Part shown: positions 1 to 8,564 of the stretch, piece after piece
Position numbering within the stretch: the stretch's first letter is position 1
Layout: every line of letters starts with the position of its first letter
NCBI GenBank assembly: GCA_017449765.1
Contig: JAFTFE010000091.1
Span: forward strand, 1-64,000
Source of the DNA: Lachnospiraceae bacterium
GTDB taxonomy: Bacteria; Bacillota; Clostridia; Lachnospirales; Lachnospiraceae
Direction of reading: 5' to 3'
DNA: 64,000 nt
Position numbers and translations under genes: made by a program
Notes under the pieces: generated by a model
What the model was told of the DNA's origin: nothing
What the model saw: only the letters and a program-made list of their open reading frames with translations
Database searches by the model: none

Positions 1-353
1 ACTCTCATAAAAAGTTTATAAATCCCGGAACTCTTAAAACGTTGGTCTTAATTAGTTCCTGTCTTTACTGTTTTGTGTTTCTGTTCTGAAACTTAATAAA
101 GGATTTTTAAAATCCTCCGAAAAATCTTTTTATTCAAAGGTCACCTCGCAAACACTTCGTGTTCGCTCGTATTTGACGCTCGCGTCAAATATCTTTTTAA
201 ATGTCAGTCTTTGCAAGCAAGCTTGCAAGTCTGCCCTTTCAAAAGATGCTTTCCTTTGAACTTTGTCAAAGAATCTTCAGGGTTAACATGTTATTAATTT
301 TTCAAAGGTTCATCTTGTTCAAGTCGACTGCTTATCTAAAGGATAAGTTTAAA
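1..353. other. Non-coding stretch with clustered small palindromes
   Basis: No convincing gene is seen here. An open frame crossing 201-455 runs through a tRNA and has no coding character. The stretch contains several short inverted repeats: 151-163 (core CACTTCGTG), 171-190 (ATTTGACGC arms around two bases) and the self-complementary CTTGCAAG motif near 222-232. On the minus strand it lies just downstream of the tRNA-Ser pair. The CACTTCGTG core recurs between prfB and secA and upstream of hpf. Confidence 0.5.
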
Positions 354-442
354 CGGAGAAGGAGGGATTTGAACCCTCGCGCCGCTATTAACGACCTACT
401 CCCTTTCCAGGGGAGCCCCTTCAGCCGCTTGGGTACTTCTCC
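354..442 (-). tRNA. tRNA-Ser (anticodon GGA)
   Basis: The minus strand folds as a class II tRNA of 89 nt. The acceptor arm GGAGAAG pairs with CTTCTCC, followed by discriminator G. The anticodon stem CTCCC/GGGAG encloses the loop CTGGAAA, giving anticodon GGA, which reads UCC and UCU. A long variable arm typical of serine tRNAs follows, and the T loop reads GGTTCAAATCC. The 3' CCA is not encoded. It is the downstream member of a serine tRNA pair. Confidence 0.95.
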
Positions 443-478
443 AAACAGCGCCTGAACAACACATCTTAAAGATGTAAG

Positions 479-564
479 CGGAGAGAGAGGGATTCGAACC
501 CTCGCGCCCTTGCGGACAAACGGTTTTCAAGACCGCCTCGTTATGACCACTTCGATATCTCTCC
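479..564 (-). tRNA. tRNA-Ser (anticodon UGA)
   Basis: A class II tRNA of 86 nt on the minus strand. The acceptor GGAGAGA pairs with TCTCTCC, with discriminator G. The anticodon loop CTTGAAA gives UGA, reading UCA and other UCN codons. The variable arm GTTTGTCC..GGGCGC is long, as in serine tRNAs, and the T arm has GGTTCGAATCC. CCA is not encoded. A small perfect hairpin at 461-475 separates it from the GGA tRNA and may help processing. Confidence 0.95.
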
Positions 565-597
565 ATAACATTTTTTCTATATATTTTTCGCAATTAA

Positions 598-622
598 AAG
601 TCGCTGTTTCATTCAGCGACTT
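598..622 (-). terminator. Rho-independent terminator after ispD
   Basis: Nine-base arms AAGTCGCTG and CAGCGACTT flank a 7-nt loop, and on the minus strand the hairpin is followed by TTTTAATT. It lies 30 nt past the ispD stop and before the tRNA-Ser pair, so it should end the tsaD-ispD transcript. Confidence 0.8.
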
Positions 623-651
623 GATTATCTTATCAAAATAACATTACATTG

Positions 652-1425
652 TCAACTGATTTTTTCATTTTTTTTAAAGAAATTTTCAACAAAATTTTTC
701 GCTATATTTATATCCTCCGGAGTAGTGATTTTAATGTTTTCATAAGCCCCATTTATAATCTTTGAATGAACACCATTATATTGTTCAACCAGCATTGTGT
801 CATCGGTTATATTGTGGTTTTCATCTTTAAGCATCTTTTCATATGCTTCCTTAATCAACTTAAATCTAAATCCCTGAGGTGTCTGTATCTGCCACAAAGT
901 ATTCCTGTCAGGGGTTTCGATACCAAATCCATTTTCATCTACAACCTTTATCGTATCCTTAACCGGCACACCAACGGTACAAGCGCCGCACTCTTTAACG
1001 GTATCTATTACATCATCAATCATTTTATCTGTCACAAACGGTCTGGCACCATCATGAATCAAAATAATATCATCACAGTTTGCGTCATTCGCCAAATCAT
1101 TATCTATTTCCTTATCGTCACCGCTACATTTATTATATTCAGCAAGCTTAACTATGCCATTATAAACTGAATTATATCTTTCCTTTCCACCGGCTATAAC
1201 ATCCGTCACCTTCTCAAAGCCATATCTTTCTACAATTTCTTTTTGGCAAAATTCTATGTCCGTTTCTCTGGTAACGAGAATAATCCTGCTTATATGTTCA
1301 TTATTCTGAAATGTATATAATGAATAATATAATACTTCCCTGTCATTCAATTTTATATACTGCTTGGCAACGTCCAGGTTCATTCTGCTTCCGCTGCCGC
1401 CCGCAAGTACAATCGCAACCGCCAT
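652..1425 (-). CDS. ispD: 2-C-methyl-D-erythritol 4-phosphate cytidylyltransferase
   Basis: Transfers CMP from CTP to MEP to give CDP-ME, the third step of the non-mevalonate isoprenoid pathway; cytosolic. The 257-residue protein opens with the nucleotidyltransferase loop LAGGSGSRM, followed by KQY, and has the IHDGARPF motif and an ETPDRNTLWQIQTPQGF stretch typical of IspD. The start is set at the ATG of MAVAIVLAG because AGAAGGAGA lies just upstream; the open frame extends further but without a ribosome site. It is somewhat longer than the usual 230 residues because of an acidic insert (around residues 98-118). It is last in the run from tsaD and is followed by a terminator. Confidence 0.95.
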   Translation of the reverse strand: MAVAIVLAGGSGSRMNLDVAKQYIKLNDREVLYYSLYTFQNNEHISRIILVTRETDIEFCQKEIVERYGFEKVTDVIAGGKERYNSVYNGIVKLAEYNKCSGDDKEIDNDLANDANCDDIILIHDGARPFVTDKMIDDVIDTVKECGACTVGVPVKDTIKVVDENGFGIETPDRNTLWQIQTPQGFRFKLIKEAYEKMLKDENHNITDDTMLVEQYNGVHSKIINGAYENIKITTPEDINIAKNFVENFFKKNEKIS

Positions 1426-1447
1426 GTTGTTTCTCCTTCTAACCATA

Positions 1448-1717
1448 TCAATACTTTTTCTTCGGTACCGGCAATTCATCATACATTTCATTAAATAATC
1501 TATTCAAAAATTCTTTATTATCTATATCTTCTACCAAGAACATTTCCTTTGCACCCTCGTACGGTAATTCAAGCGGTGCATCCGGCATAAGCTTTTTTGA
1601 TGACTTTGTCTGCTTGAAGCCATTTACGCCTTCCTCCAATAAGAAAAAATCACCTATAGCCTTTATAGGTAATTCCTCGACTCCGCATATATAAAGCAGC
1701 TCATTTAGTTCATCCAT
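1448..1717 (-). CDS. Small uncharacterised protein between tsaD and ispD
   Basis: An 89-residue protein with no family that I recognise. It is acidic in its first two thirds (LYICGVEELPIKAIGDFFLLEEG) and ends in a basic KKKY tail. There is no signal peptide or membrane segment. The start is 13 nt past the tsaD stop, with GATGAGG as ribosome site inside a short duplicated GGTATGGATGA motif. The upstream copy of that motif has an ATG that runs quickly into a stop, so the second is the real start. Tight spacing suggests co-expression with tsaD and ispD. A function cannot be assigned. Confidence 0.7.
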   Translation of the reverse strand: MDELNELLYICGVEELPIKAIGDFFLLEEGVNGFKQTKSSKKLMPDAPLELPYEGAKEMFLVEDIDNKEFLNRLFNEMYDELPVPKKKY

Positions 1718-1730
1718 ACCTCATCCATAC

Positions 1731-2744
1731 CTATATACTCTTCATCGGCAGATTAGGCTCCGCATTCAAATCCCAGCCATGTCTCGTACCTGACATATAC
1801 TCGTGATATCCGGCAACACCTATCATAGCTGCGTTGTCGGTACAGAATATCGGTGACGGATTATAAAATGCAAGCCCGTTCTCCTCACATCTTTTCCGCA
1901 TCATATCTCTAAGTGATGAATTGGAAGCTACTCCGCCTGCCAAAGCTACACTTTTACAACCGTGCGCTTTAGCCGCATTAATCGAATTATCGACTAACAC
2001 ATCAATTACTGCCTTTTGGAAGGATGCCGCAACATCAGCGTTGTTTACTTCAATGCCTTTCATCTGACAACCGTTAAGATAGTTAAGAACAGCCGACTTA
2101 AGCCCGCTGAAAGAAAAATCGTATGAATTTTCCATATGTGCACGTGGGAAGTCAATTGCAGAAGGATTACCTTCCTTAGCAAGCTTATCTATCTTTGGGC
2201 CTCCCGGATAACCAAGTCCGATTGCACGAGCGACCTTGTCAAAAGCTTCGCCTGCCGCATCATCTCTGGTTCTTCCGACTATCTCATATTTGTTGTAATC
2301 AAGCACGTGCACAAGATGTGAATGTCCGCCTGATGCTACCATACACATATAAGGCGGTTTCAAGTCAGGATTTTCAATATAATTTGCTGCTATGTGTCCC
2401 TCTATATGATGTACTCCCACCAAAGTTTTTTTCTTGGCATAAGCAATCGCCTTTGCAGCACTTACTCCAACTAAAAGAGCCCCGACAAGACCGGGGCCAT
2501 AGGTTACTGCTACTGCATCTATATCATCCCAAGTTACACCCGCTTCACTTATAGCTGCCTTAATAACCTGATTAATCTTCTCAACATGTTTTCTCGATGC
2601 AATCTCAGGTACAACTCCGCCATATAATTTGTGAAGCTCTATCTGCGAATATATAATATTTGATTTTACATTTCTTCCATCCTCGACAACTGCTGCAGCA
2701 GTTTCATCACAAGAGGATTCTATAGCAAGTATATTTACGCTCAT
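1731..2744 (-). CDS. tsaD: tRNA N6-threonylcarbamoyladenosine transferase TsaD
   Basis: Catalytic subunit that moves the threonylcarbamoyl group onto A37 of ANN-decoding tRNAs, working with TsaB and TsaE (both encoded 2-4 kb upstream in the same direction). The 337 residues match the family length. The protein begins [16 protein letters not shown], carries the metal-binding HHIEGH motif (about residues 107-112), GGHSHLV, and the ASNSSLR and FCTDNAAMI motifs near the C-terminus. The gene overlaps nothing. The stop is 13 nt before the start of the small gene that follows. Confidence 0.97.
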   Translation of the reverse strand: MSVNILAIESSCDETAAAVVEDGRNVKSNIIYSQIELHKLYGGVVPEIASRKHVEKINQVIKAAISEAGVTWDDIDAVAVTYGPGLVGALLVGVSAAKAIAYAKKKTLVGVHHIEGHIAANYIENPDLKPPYMCMVASGGHSHLVHVLDYNKYEIVGRTRDDAAGEAFDKVARAIGLGYPGGPKIDKLAKEGNPSAIDFPRAHMENSYDFSFSGLKSAVLNYLNGCQMKGIEVNNADVAASFQKAVIDVLVDNSINAAKAHGCKSVALAGGVASNSSLRDMMRKRCEENGLAFYNPSPIFCTDNAAMIGVAGYHEYMSGTRHGWDLNAEPNLPMKSI

Positions 2745-2816
2745 TTTAATTCCTTTTCTTTATCCAATTAATACGCACAACATATGCGCTCAAGTCTCAT
2801 ACGAAATCTTGCCTGT

Positions 2817-3428
2817 CTACTGACCACTTATTGTAGAGCTGCTTGTACTCGGCGCACCCCACGCATATATCTTCCATTTGTCGTCTTCTTTTTTAAGTAC
2901 ATAAAGCACGTACATATACGCCTTTCCATCTGACGTATTTATCGTAAGTGTTATCTCAAGCGCAGCCATATCCTTACCATCCTTGGTATAATACTTTACC
3001 TGGCTTGCCTCAGGGAGTTCATACACCTGATAGGTATATCCATCCTCTTTCATCTTCTCAATATTTCTTTTCAGGCTGACAAGATTATCATTTTCTCCAT
3101 TTATTAAAAGGAGCTCAGACGCATACAGATTTCTTATCTGCTGATTAAGCAAAACAAGGTCGTCATCCGTTATCCCCTTATCACCATATAACATCTTGAA
3201 ATATCTGCAATGCAGCTTCACGACATCTCTCGGTGTCTTCGGATAATTCCCGTACATATCATAAGACACTAATTCTTCAAGTTCTGTCTTATTGGCTGCT
3301 TTTTTCTTCTCAGAAGAGAGATTTCCGACATGATTAAAATATATAAGAACAACCGTTACTAAAAGAATCGCAACGAATACAAATTTGAAATTATCTAAAT
3401 TACTATTCTTATTCTTTTTTTTCTTCAT
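2817..3428 (-). CDS. Membrane-anchored protein of unknown function
   Basis: A 203-residue protein with a very basic start (KKKKNKN), one membrane helix at about residues 15-33 (FVFVAILLVTVVLIYF) and an outward-facing domain of about 165 residues. The domain contains TPRDVVKLHCRYFKMLYG and ends in a beta-rich part (AALEITLTINTSDGKAYMYVLYVLKK). That layout resembles small NTF2-like or stress-sensing lipoprotein-type domains, but I cannot name a family. The start is the second of two close ATGs, placed by GAGGAGAGG; the longer open frame upstream has no ribosome site. It lies between rnz and tsaD in the same direction, so it is probably part of that transcript. Confidence 0.7.
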   Translation of the reverse strand: MKKKKNKNSNLDNFKFVFVAILLVTVVLIYFNHVGNLSSEKKKAANKTELEELVSYDMYGNYPKTPRDVVKLHCRYFKMLYGDKGITDDDLVLLNQQIRNLYASELLLINGENDNLVSLKRNIEKMKEDGYTYQVYELPEASQVKYYTKDGKDMAALEITLTINTSDGKAYMYVLYVLKKEDDKWKIYAWGAPSTSSSTISGQ

Positions 3429-3521
3429 AACATACACCTCTCCTCTTTGCTTCGCTCCGGTCTGCGCATAATATTCGTACACCGGACGCATTGCACCCTT
3501 CGTAAAGATATATCACAAAAA

Positions 3522-4430
3522 CTAATCCTCGAACTTAAGCTCCTTTTCCATTCTGTCCTTGCCCATTACCGCATCGGGAAATACAGATTTAACCATATCC
3601 TCGAACTCGGCAGGTCTATTTGTCGCCGGGCTGTAATGTGTAAGCCACATTTCCTTTACACAGGCTTCTTTAGCAAGTGTTGCAGCCTCCCGCATAGTCA
3701 TATGTTTATGTTCCTTTGCTTTACCAATCTTATCGTCCTCTCCATACATTCCTTCACATATAAAAAGGTCGGCGCCATATGCATGCTCTACAATCGACGG
3801 TACAGGTCTGGTATCCGTACAGTATGTACACTTTAACCCCTTCCTGTCTGCTCCCATTACCATATCACTTGTATATTCCTTACCCTCAAATGTTACCGTC
3901 TTACCTTTCTGCAACGGATTCCAATATTGCACGGGAAGTCCGAGAGCTTTCGCCTTCTCAACATCAAATCTGCCTGCCCTGTCTAAGATAAGACTGTAGC
4001 CATAGCAGGTAACTCTGTGATTAACCTTAAATGCCTCTATCTTAAGACCGCATATTTCTATGACTTCACTTTCATTTTCAAGTTCTATAAATTTTATATC
4101 AAAGGGCAGCTCAGGTGCGATTATTCTAAGTGAATTAACAACCTTTTCCAGCCCCTTTGGTCCTATCATCGTAAGAGGACTTGTCCTCTCCGCATTACCC
4201 ATAGTTAAAAGAAGTCCCGGCAGTCCACTTATATGGTCGGCATGAAAATGTGTTATACAGATTACATCAATCGGTTTGAAATTCCAGCCCTTAATCCTTA
4301 TTGAATTCTGTGTACCCTCGCCACAATCTATCAATATATTACTTCCATTATATCTTACCATAAGTGAGGTAAGATATCTATATGGAAGTGGTAGCATACC
4401 ACCTGTTCCAAGCAAGCATATATCAAGCAT
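3522..4430 (-). CDS. rnz: Ribonuclease Z
   Basis: Zinc endonuclease that trims the 3' side of precursor tRNAs lacking an encoded CCA. That fits this genome, where both tRNAs in the window lack CCA. At 302 residues it is a short-form RNase Z of the metallo-beta-lactamase fold. The metal motif THFHADHISG (about residues 60-69) is intact, and the C-terminal HKHMTMREAATLAKEA and LTHYSPA motifs supply further ligands. The N-terminus LLGTGGMLPLPYR is typical. It lies downstream of rimI in the same direction. Confidence 0.95.
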   Translation of the reverse strand: MLDICLLGTGGMLPLPYRYLTSLMVRYNGSNILIDCGEGTQNSIRIKGWNFKPIDVICITHFHADHISGLPGLLLTMGNAERTSPLTMIGPKGLEKVVNSLRIIAPELPFDIKFIELENESEVIEICGLKIEAFKVNHRVTCYGYSLILDRAGRFDVEKAKALGLPVQYWNPLQKGKTVTFEGKEYTSDMVMGADRKGLKCTYCTDTRPVPSIVEHAYGADLFICEGMYGEDDKIGKAKEHKHMTMREAATLAKEACVKEMWLTHYSPATNRPAEFEDMVKSVFPDAVMGKDRMEKELKFED

Positions 4431-4518
4431 TTTTCTCCTCCAAAACCATATATTTCATTTAAATAATCTCACGAACCCGTTAAAAGTTCAATCACTTAAT
4501 CCGGTAAAACACAAATGA

Positions 4519-5058
4519 TTATTTTTCTGCATTATCGAACTTTAACTCATAAATTATAGCATCTTCTACCGGCGCACTATAATAATCCTTTCTTCGCGAT
4601 ATATCACTGTATCCGCACATTTCATATAGTCTCCTGGCTCTTATATTACTCTGCCTTACCTCCAGAATACTTCTCTTACATGAATATTTAATATAATCAA
4701 TATATTCCTCAACGAGCCTTCTTCCGATACCATGTCTCTGCATCTCAGAAGAGACTGCTACTCGAAGAAGTTCTGACTCGTCAATTATGATATTTGCCAT
4801 TAGATATCCCGAGAACACATAATCTTCATTGTCTATATAATTCTCCTTGTCCATAGATACGTGTGTCTCATTGTCCCTGTCATAATCAGGCCCGCCGGTT
4901 ATAGTAATTATTCGTATATCTCCATCACAATAATATGCAGCGAACAAAACATTATAATCCTGCTCCATTGAATCAATAATACTTTCTTCCGACCACGCAT
5001 CCGAAAATGTCCTGCTCTCAATATCAGCTATATGTTCAATCAGACTGTCTACTTCCAT
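4519..5058 (-). CDS. rimI: GNAT acetyltransferase, RimI-like (ribosomal protein bS18 alanine N-acetyltransferase)
   Basis: A 179-residue GNAT protein placed directly behind tsaB, the position of rimI in most Firmicutes. The acetyl-CoA loop is RHGIGRRLVEEYI, preceded by LLRVAVSSEMQ. The C-terminal EVRQSNIRARRLYEMCGY is the classic RimI signature. It should acetylate the N-terminal alanine of ribosomal protein S18. The start overlaps the end of tsaB by 23 nt and is chosen because GAGAGGAGA precedes the ATG of MEVDSL. The protein has a 25-residue acidic insert (YDRDNETHVSMDKENYIDNE) between strands that is longer than in common RimI proteins. Confidence 0.85.
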   Translation of the reverse strand: MEVDSLIEHIADIESRTFSDAWSEESIIDSMEQDYNVLFAAYYCDGDIRIITITGGPDYDRDNETHVSMDKENYIDNEDYVFSGYLMANIIIDESELLRVAVSSEMQRHGIGRRLVEEYIDYIKYSCKRSILEVRQSNIRARRLYEMCGYSDISRRKDYYSAPVEDAIIYELKFDNAEK

Positions 5059-5752
5059 CTTTCTCCTCTCGCTCACGCTCTGCCTGTGATTTTCTAAGAT
5101 AAATAGGTTTTACATCATCAGCACTCTCGTATTCACCACGCTCATAATATATCCTGCCAAGAGCTGCAACCGCTGATGCTCTCTGTCTGCTTAGATGTGC
5201 CGGTGCAAATAACGCCTTTGCCCTCATCTTATCCTCTATAACGGACTTAAATACCGGAACTCCGTCTCCTAAAAAAATAACTTCTTTCCCAATATCATTT
5301 ATATGTTCTATTATATCACAAATATCCATAGCTTCCTGCTCTTTTATGCACATTAATTCATTATCCGCAAATTCATATAAAGCAGTATATACCTGATTTC
5401 TCCTTGCATCTAATATAGGACAGATTATCCTGTCACTTCCCCACAGATTATAAGCTAAAGCATGGCATGTAGGAACTGCAATAACAGGCTTATCAAGTGC
5501 AAGTCCGAAGCCTTTAACCGTAGCCATACCTATTCGAAGTCCCGTAAATGAACCCGGTCCCGCTGCTACAGCTATAGCATCCACTTCATCCAAATCAAGT
5601 TCTGTCATCTTAACAACCTCATCCAGCATCGGAAGAAGTGTTTGAGAATGTGTTTTTTTGTAATTAACCGAATATTCTGCAACTATAATATCATCCTGCA
5701 TAACGGCAACGCTCGCAACCATTCCCGAGCTGTCAAATCCTAAAATCTTCAT
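5036..5752 (-). CDS. tsaB: tRNA threonylcarbamoyladenosine biosynthesis protein TsaB
   Basis: Non-catalytic partner of TsaD in t6A synthesis. It has the ASKHA-type N-terminus MKILGFDSSG, followed by HSQTLLPMLDEV and the family motif AAGPGSFTGLRIGMATVKG. At 238 residues it is normal in length. Its 3' end overlaps the rimI start, suggesting translational coupling. tsaE lies 49 nt upstream. Confidence 0.95.
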   Translation of the reverse strand: MKILGFDSSGMVASVAVMQDDIIVAEYSVNYKKTHSQTLLPMLDEVVKMTELDLDEVDAIAVAAGPGSFTGLRIGMATVKGFGLALDKPVIAVPTCHALAYNLWGSDRIICPILDARRNQVYTALYEFADNELMCIKEQEAMDICDIIEHINDIGKEVIFLGDGVPVFKSVIEDKMRAKALFAPAHLSRQRASAVAALGRIYYERGEYESADDVKPIYLRKSQAEREREEKDGSRQSD

Positions 5753-5801
5753 AAAGCACCAATCCCAAATTTATATTTTTTGATTACCAGACATAATATA
5801 A

Positions 5802-6221
5802 TCAAACTTCTTCTATAGTAATCTTCCTGTAGTCAAACCCTTTGGAGACATCCTTTTCTATCACTACCTTTTTGTAATGAGAAGGAAGTATATCTTCTAT
5901 AAGCTCAGCCCATTCTATCAGGCATACTCCGTCACTGTCTATCTTATCGTAATAACCTATCTCATCCATCTCATCAGGATCTCCAATCCTGTACACGTCG
6001 AAATGATAAAGTGACAGTCTGCCCTCATGATATTCCTTGAGTATCGTGAATGTCGGACTGCTCAAAGGTTCTTCTATGCCAAGTCCAGCACCAAAGCCCT
6101 GTGAAAATACGGTCTTGCCTGTTCCGAGGTCTCCATACAGGCAATACACCTCTCCCGCAACTGCTTCCTGTGCAAGTTTTTTCCCTATGTCAAATGTTTC
6201 CTTACTGCTAAAACTTTCCAT
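5802..6221 (-). CDS. tsaE: tRNA threonylcarbamoyladenosine biosynthesis ATPase TsaE
   Basis: P-loop ATPase of the TsaBDE complex, needed for turnover of t6A synthesis. The Walker A motif GDLGTGKT (about residues 30-37), SSPTFTILKEY, the FDVYR motif and LIEWAELI are all present in the family order. At 139 residues it is slightly short of the usual 150. The start is 3 nt after the stop of the YcxB-like gene, so the two are probably translated together. Confidence 0.95.
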   Translation of the reverse strand: MESFSSKETFDIGKKLAQEAVAGEVYCLYGDLGTGKTVFSQGFGAGLGIEEPLSSPTFTILKEYHEGRLSLYHFDVYRIGDPDEMDEIGYYDKIDSDGVCLIEWAELIEDILPSHYKKVVIEKDVSKGFDYRKITIEEV

Positions 6222-6224
6222 TAA

Positions 6225-6764
6225 TTATAATCCTTTTCCGGTCTGATACACCTTAAGATTTCTGCTTAGTCTCGGTTTATATGCAGCTGTGAACTGTACT
6301 ACCGCAGAAAGTATTTTACCTTTATCTTTACCAAGTTCGGAAAGAGGTATAACGAAAGCCGTAACCGGACCTGTATAAATAGCAACCATACTTTTAGTAA
6401 GCATAATCCTGTAAATATCTTTCCACTTAATCTTCTGACTCAATTCATCCTGGCTTACCAATATGCCGTCGTCGCCAAAGCTATAGTTAAGCGGCTTTTT
6501 GTAAGACGGACTTTTCTTAAGCTGTGAGGCTGTTTTTACAGCCAGCATAACCGGATTAATCACAGTAAATGCAAGAGCTATTATTATAAAAATTATCTTT
6601 TGTCTTAATAGCAGCCCGTTCCAACCAATAATTAAAATTCCTATCGAACCCAAACTAAGAAACAAGCCTAATACACCGGCAATACTCCTGTAATTGGTAT
6701 TCATAACATAACTGTATAATGCCCAAAAGGTCATTTTTATCGATTTGGTTTTCGTATCAGTCAT
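6225..6764 (-). CDS. YcxB-like membrane protein
   Basis: A 179-residue protein with two adjacent membrane helices in the first half (SIAGVLGLFLSLGSIGILII and IIFIIIALAFTVINPVM) and a cytosolic C-terminal PH-like domain. That domain reads NYSFGDDGILVSQDELSQKIKWKDIYRI and AFVIPLSEL, the pattern seen in YcxB-type proteins. Function is unknown in the family. It sits between the dCMP deaminase gene and tsaE with only 9 nt and 3 nt gaps, so it belongs to the same transcript. Confidence 0.75.
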   Translation of the reverse strand: MTDTKTKSIKMTFWALYSYVMNTNYRSIAGVLGLFLSLGSIGILIIGWNGLLLRQKIIFIIIALAFTVINPVMLAVKTASQLKKSPSYKKPLNYSFGDDGILVSQDELSQKIKWKDIYRIMLTKSMVAIYTGPVTAFVIPLSELGKDKGKILSAVVQFTAAYKPRLSRNLKVYQTGKGL

Positions 6765-6773
6765 AGCTTCCTC

Positions 6774-7256
6774 TTACAATTCAAATTCTATCTTTTTATG
6801 CTCATTTTTATACTTGCGGTATGATACCCCCGCCATATCGAACATTTTCTTGGCTGCGACATTACTGTCTGTTCCATCATACTTATCGGAAAGGTATATA
6901 ACCTCGACGATACCTGATTGTATTATTGCCTTCGCACATTCATTACATGGAAAGAGTGTAGCATAACAGCGCGCACCTTTCAGATTACCGGCGCCTCTGT
7001 AATTAAGTATTGCATTAAGCTCTGCATGGCACACATAAATGTACTTGCTCTCAAGAGCAGCCCCCTCTCTGTTCCATGGCATATTGTCATCATCACAGCC
7101 GGCAGGCATACCATTGTACCCCATAGATAAAATTCTGTTGTCCTCATCAACTATACACGCACCGACCTGAGTGCCAGGGTCCTTACTTCTTTCGGCCGAC
7201 ATTATAGCCACACCCATAAAATACTGATCCCATGTTATATAATTATCTCTTTTCAT
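6774..7256 (-). CDS. Deoxycytidylate (dCMP) deaminase
   Basis: Zinc enzyme that converts dCMP to dUMP to supply thymidylate synthesis. The 160-residue cytidine/deoxycytidylate deaminase fold is shown by the metal motif CHAELNAI and the second site PCNECAKAIIQSG. The family stretch SKDPGTQVGACIVD and the substrate-side motif GYNGMPAGCDDD mark it as a dCMP enzyme and not a tRNA or CMP deaminase. It is first in the run leading to tsaE. It is close in type to the ComEB proteins of bacilli. Confidence 0.92.
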   Translation of the reverse strand: MKRDNYITWDQYFMGVAIMSAERSKDPGTQVGACIVDEDNRILSMGYNGMPAGCDDDNMPWNREGAALESKYIYVCHAELNAILNYRGAGNLKGARCYATLFPCNECAKAIIQSGIVEVIYLSDKYDGTDSNVAAKKMFDMAGVSYRKYKNEHKKIEFEL

Positions 7257-7286
7257 AACAGCACCTCATTTAAACTGCTTATAGAC

Positions 7287-7316
7287 AAAATCGAGCAGGA
7301 TACCTACTCGATTTTT
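7287..7316 (-). terminator. Terminator after lysC
   Basis: Nine-base arms AAAATCGAG and CTCGATTTT flank an 11-nt loop, placed 18 nt past the stop of the aspartate kinase gene on the minus strand. It separates the secA-prfB-cheW-hom-lysC block from the dCMP deaminase block. Confidence 0.65.
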
Positions 7317-7333
7317 GTTTCCCAGTATATAAG

Positions 7334-8539
7334 TTAATTATCTCCGAGATTGAATTTCTCATGAATTGCATTCATGGCTCTTTCGAGGTTCTTTTCATTT
7401 ATAAGAACCGTAACCCTTATCTCTGATGTAGATATCATTCTTATGTTTATATTCTCATCATAAAGCGCCTCGAACATCTTAGCGGCAACACCCGCATTGG
7501 TCTGCATACCGGCACCTACTATGGAAACCTTGGCAACTTCTTTATTTACATCAATGCTTTCATAATCGCTGAAATTATCACTGATAATCTTAGCAGCCTC
7601 ATCAGCATTATCCTGATCTGTTGTAAAACTTATATCCTTGGTTCCGTGCCTTCCGACTGATTGAAGTATCATATCGACATTTATATTGTTCTTTGCAAGA
7701 CTGTTGAACACCTTAAATGCAACACCCGGCTCATCCTTTAATCCTATTATTGCAATTCTTGCTGTATCAGAATCTCCCGCAACTCCACTAACAAGCATTT
7801 TTTCCATTTTTGAACCCTCCTTAACGACTGTTCCTTCCGAAGTATTTAAGCTCGATCGTACAACAAGCTGTACACCGAATTTCTTTGCCAATTCCACTGA
7901 ACGATTATGAAGCACGCCTGCACCAAGCGTAGCAAGCTCAAGCATCTCATCATAGGTTACCACATCAAGCTTTCTTGCTGTCGGAACCTTACGCGGATCA
8001 GCTGTATATACTCCATCAACATCCGTATAAATCTCACAGGCATCTGCATTTAAAGCCGCTGCAAGTGCAACTGCAGTTGTATCAGAACCACCTCTTCCAA
8101 GAGTAGTATAATCATCATATTTGTTTACACCTTGGAACCCGGTAACTATTACTATTTTTCTATGTTCTAATTCATGTCTTATTCTCTCACTGTCTATCCT
8201 CTTGATTCTTGCATTTCCGTAAACCGAAGTTGTATGCATGGCAACCTGAAATGCATTGAGGGATATCGCCGGTACTCCCAGCTTATTCATGGCCATTGCC
8301 ATAAGTGATACAGACATCTGTTCACCTATCGTGAAAAGCATATCCATCTCTCTTTTTGGTGGTATCTCATTGATATCCTTTGCCATCGTGATGAGCTCAT
8401 CAGTATACTTTCCCATAGCAGATAATACAACCACCACATCGTTGCCCTTCTGATAATCCTCTATACATCTTCTGGCAACATTAAAAATCCTCTCTTTGTC
8501 GGCGACTGATGTTCCGCCGAACTTCTTAACAATAAGCAT
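7334..8539 (-). CDS. lysC: Aspartate kinase
   Basis: Phosphorylates aspartate to open the lysine, threonine and methionine branch. The 401-residue protein begins IVKKFGGTSVADKERI, the kinase signature. It also has TLGRGGSDTTAVALAAALNA (about residues 148-167) and YTDVDGVYTADPRKV. Two ACT domains follow (around 265-330 and 340-401), as in feedback-regulated monofunctional aspartate kinases. It lies 25 nt downstream of hom in the same direction, so the first and third steps toward threonine are made together. The effector cannot be read from sequence. Confidence 0.95.
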   Translation of the reverse strand: MLIVKKFGGTSVADKERIFNVARRCIEDYQKGNDVVVVLSAMGKYTDELITMAKDINEIPPKREMDMLFTIGEQMSVSLMAMAMNKLGVPAISLNAFQVAMHTTSVYGNARIKRIDSERIRHELEHRKIVIVTGFQGVNKYDDYTTLGRGGSDTTAVALAAALNADACEIYTDVDGVYTADPRKVPTARKLDVVTYDEMLELATLGAGVLHNRSVELAKKFGVQLVVRSSLNTSEGTVVKEGSKMEKMLVSGVAGDSDTARIAIIGLKDEPGVAFKVFNSLAKNNINVDMILQSVGRHGTKDISFTTDQDNADEAAKIISDNFSDYESIDVNKEVAKVSIVGAGMQTNAGVAAKMFEALYDENINIRMISTSEIRVTVLINEKNLERAMNAIHEKFNLGDN

Positions 8540-8564
8540 ATCGTCCTCCTAAAAAGTGATTAAA

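Noticed and set aside
201..455. Open frame of 84 codons on the plus strand
   Set aside because: It runs across the tRNA-Ser (GGA) gene on the other strand and its tail is simply the tRNA complement.
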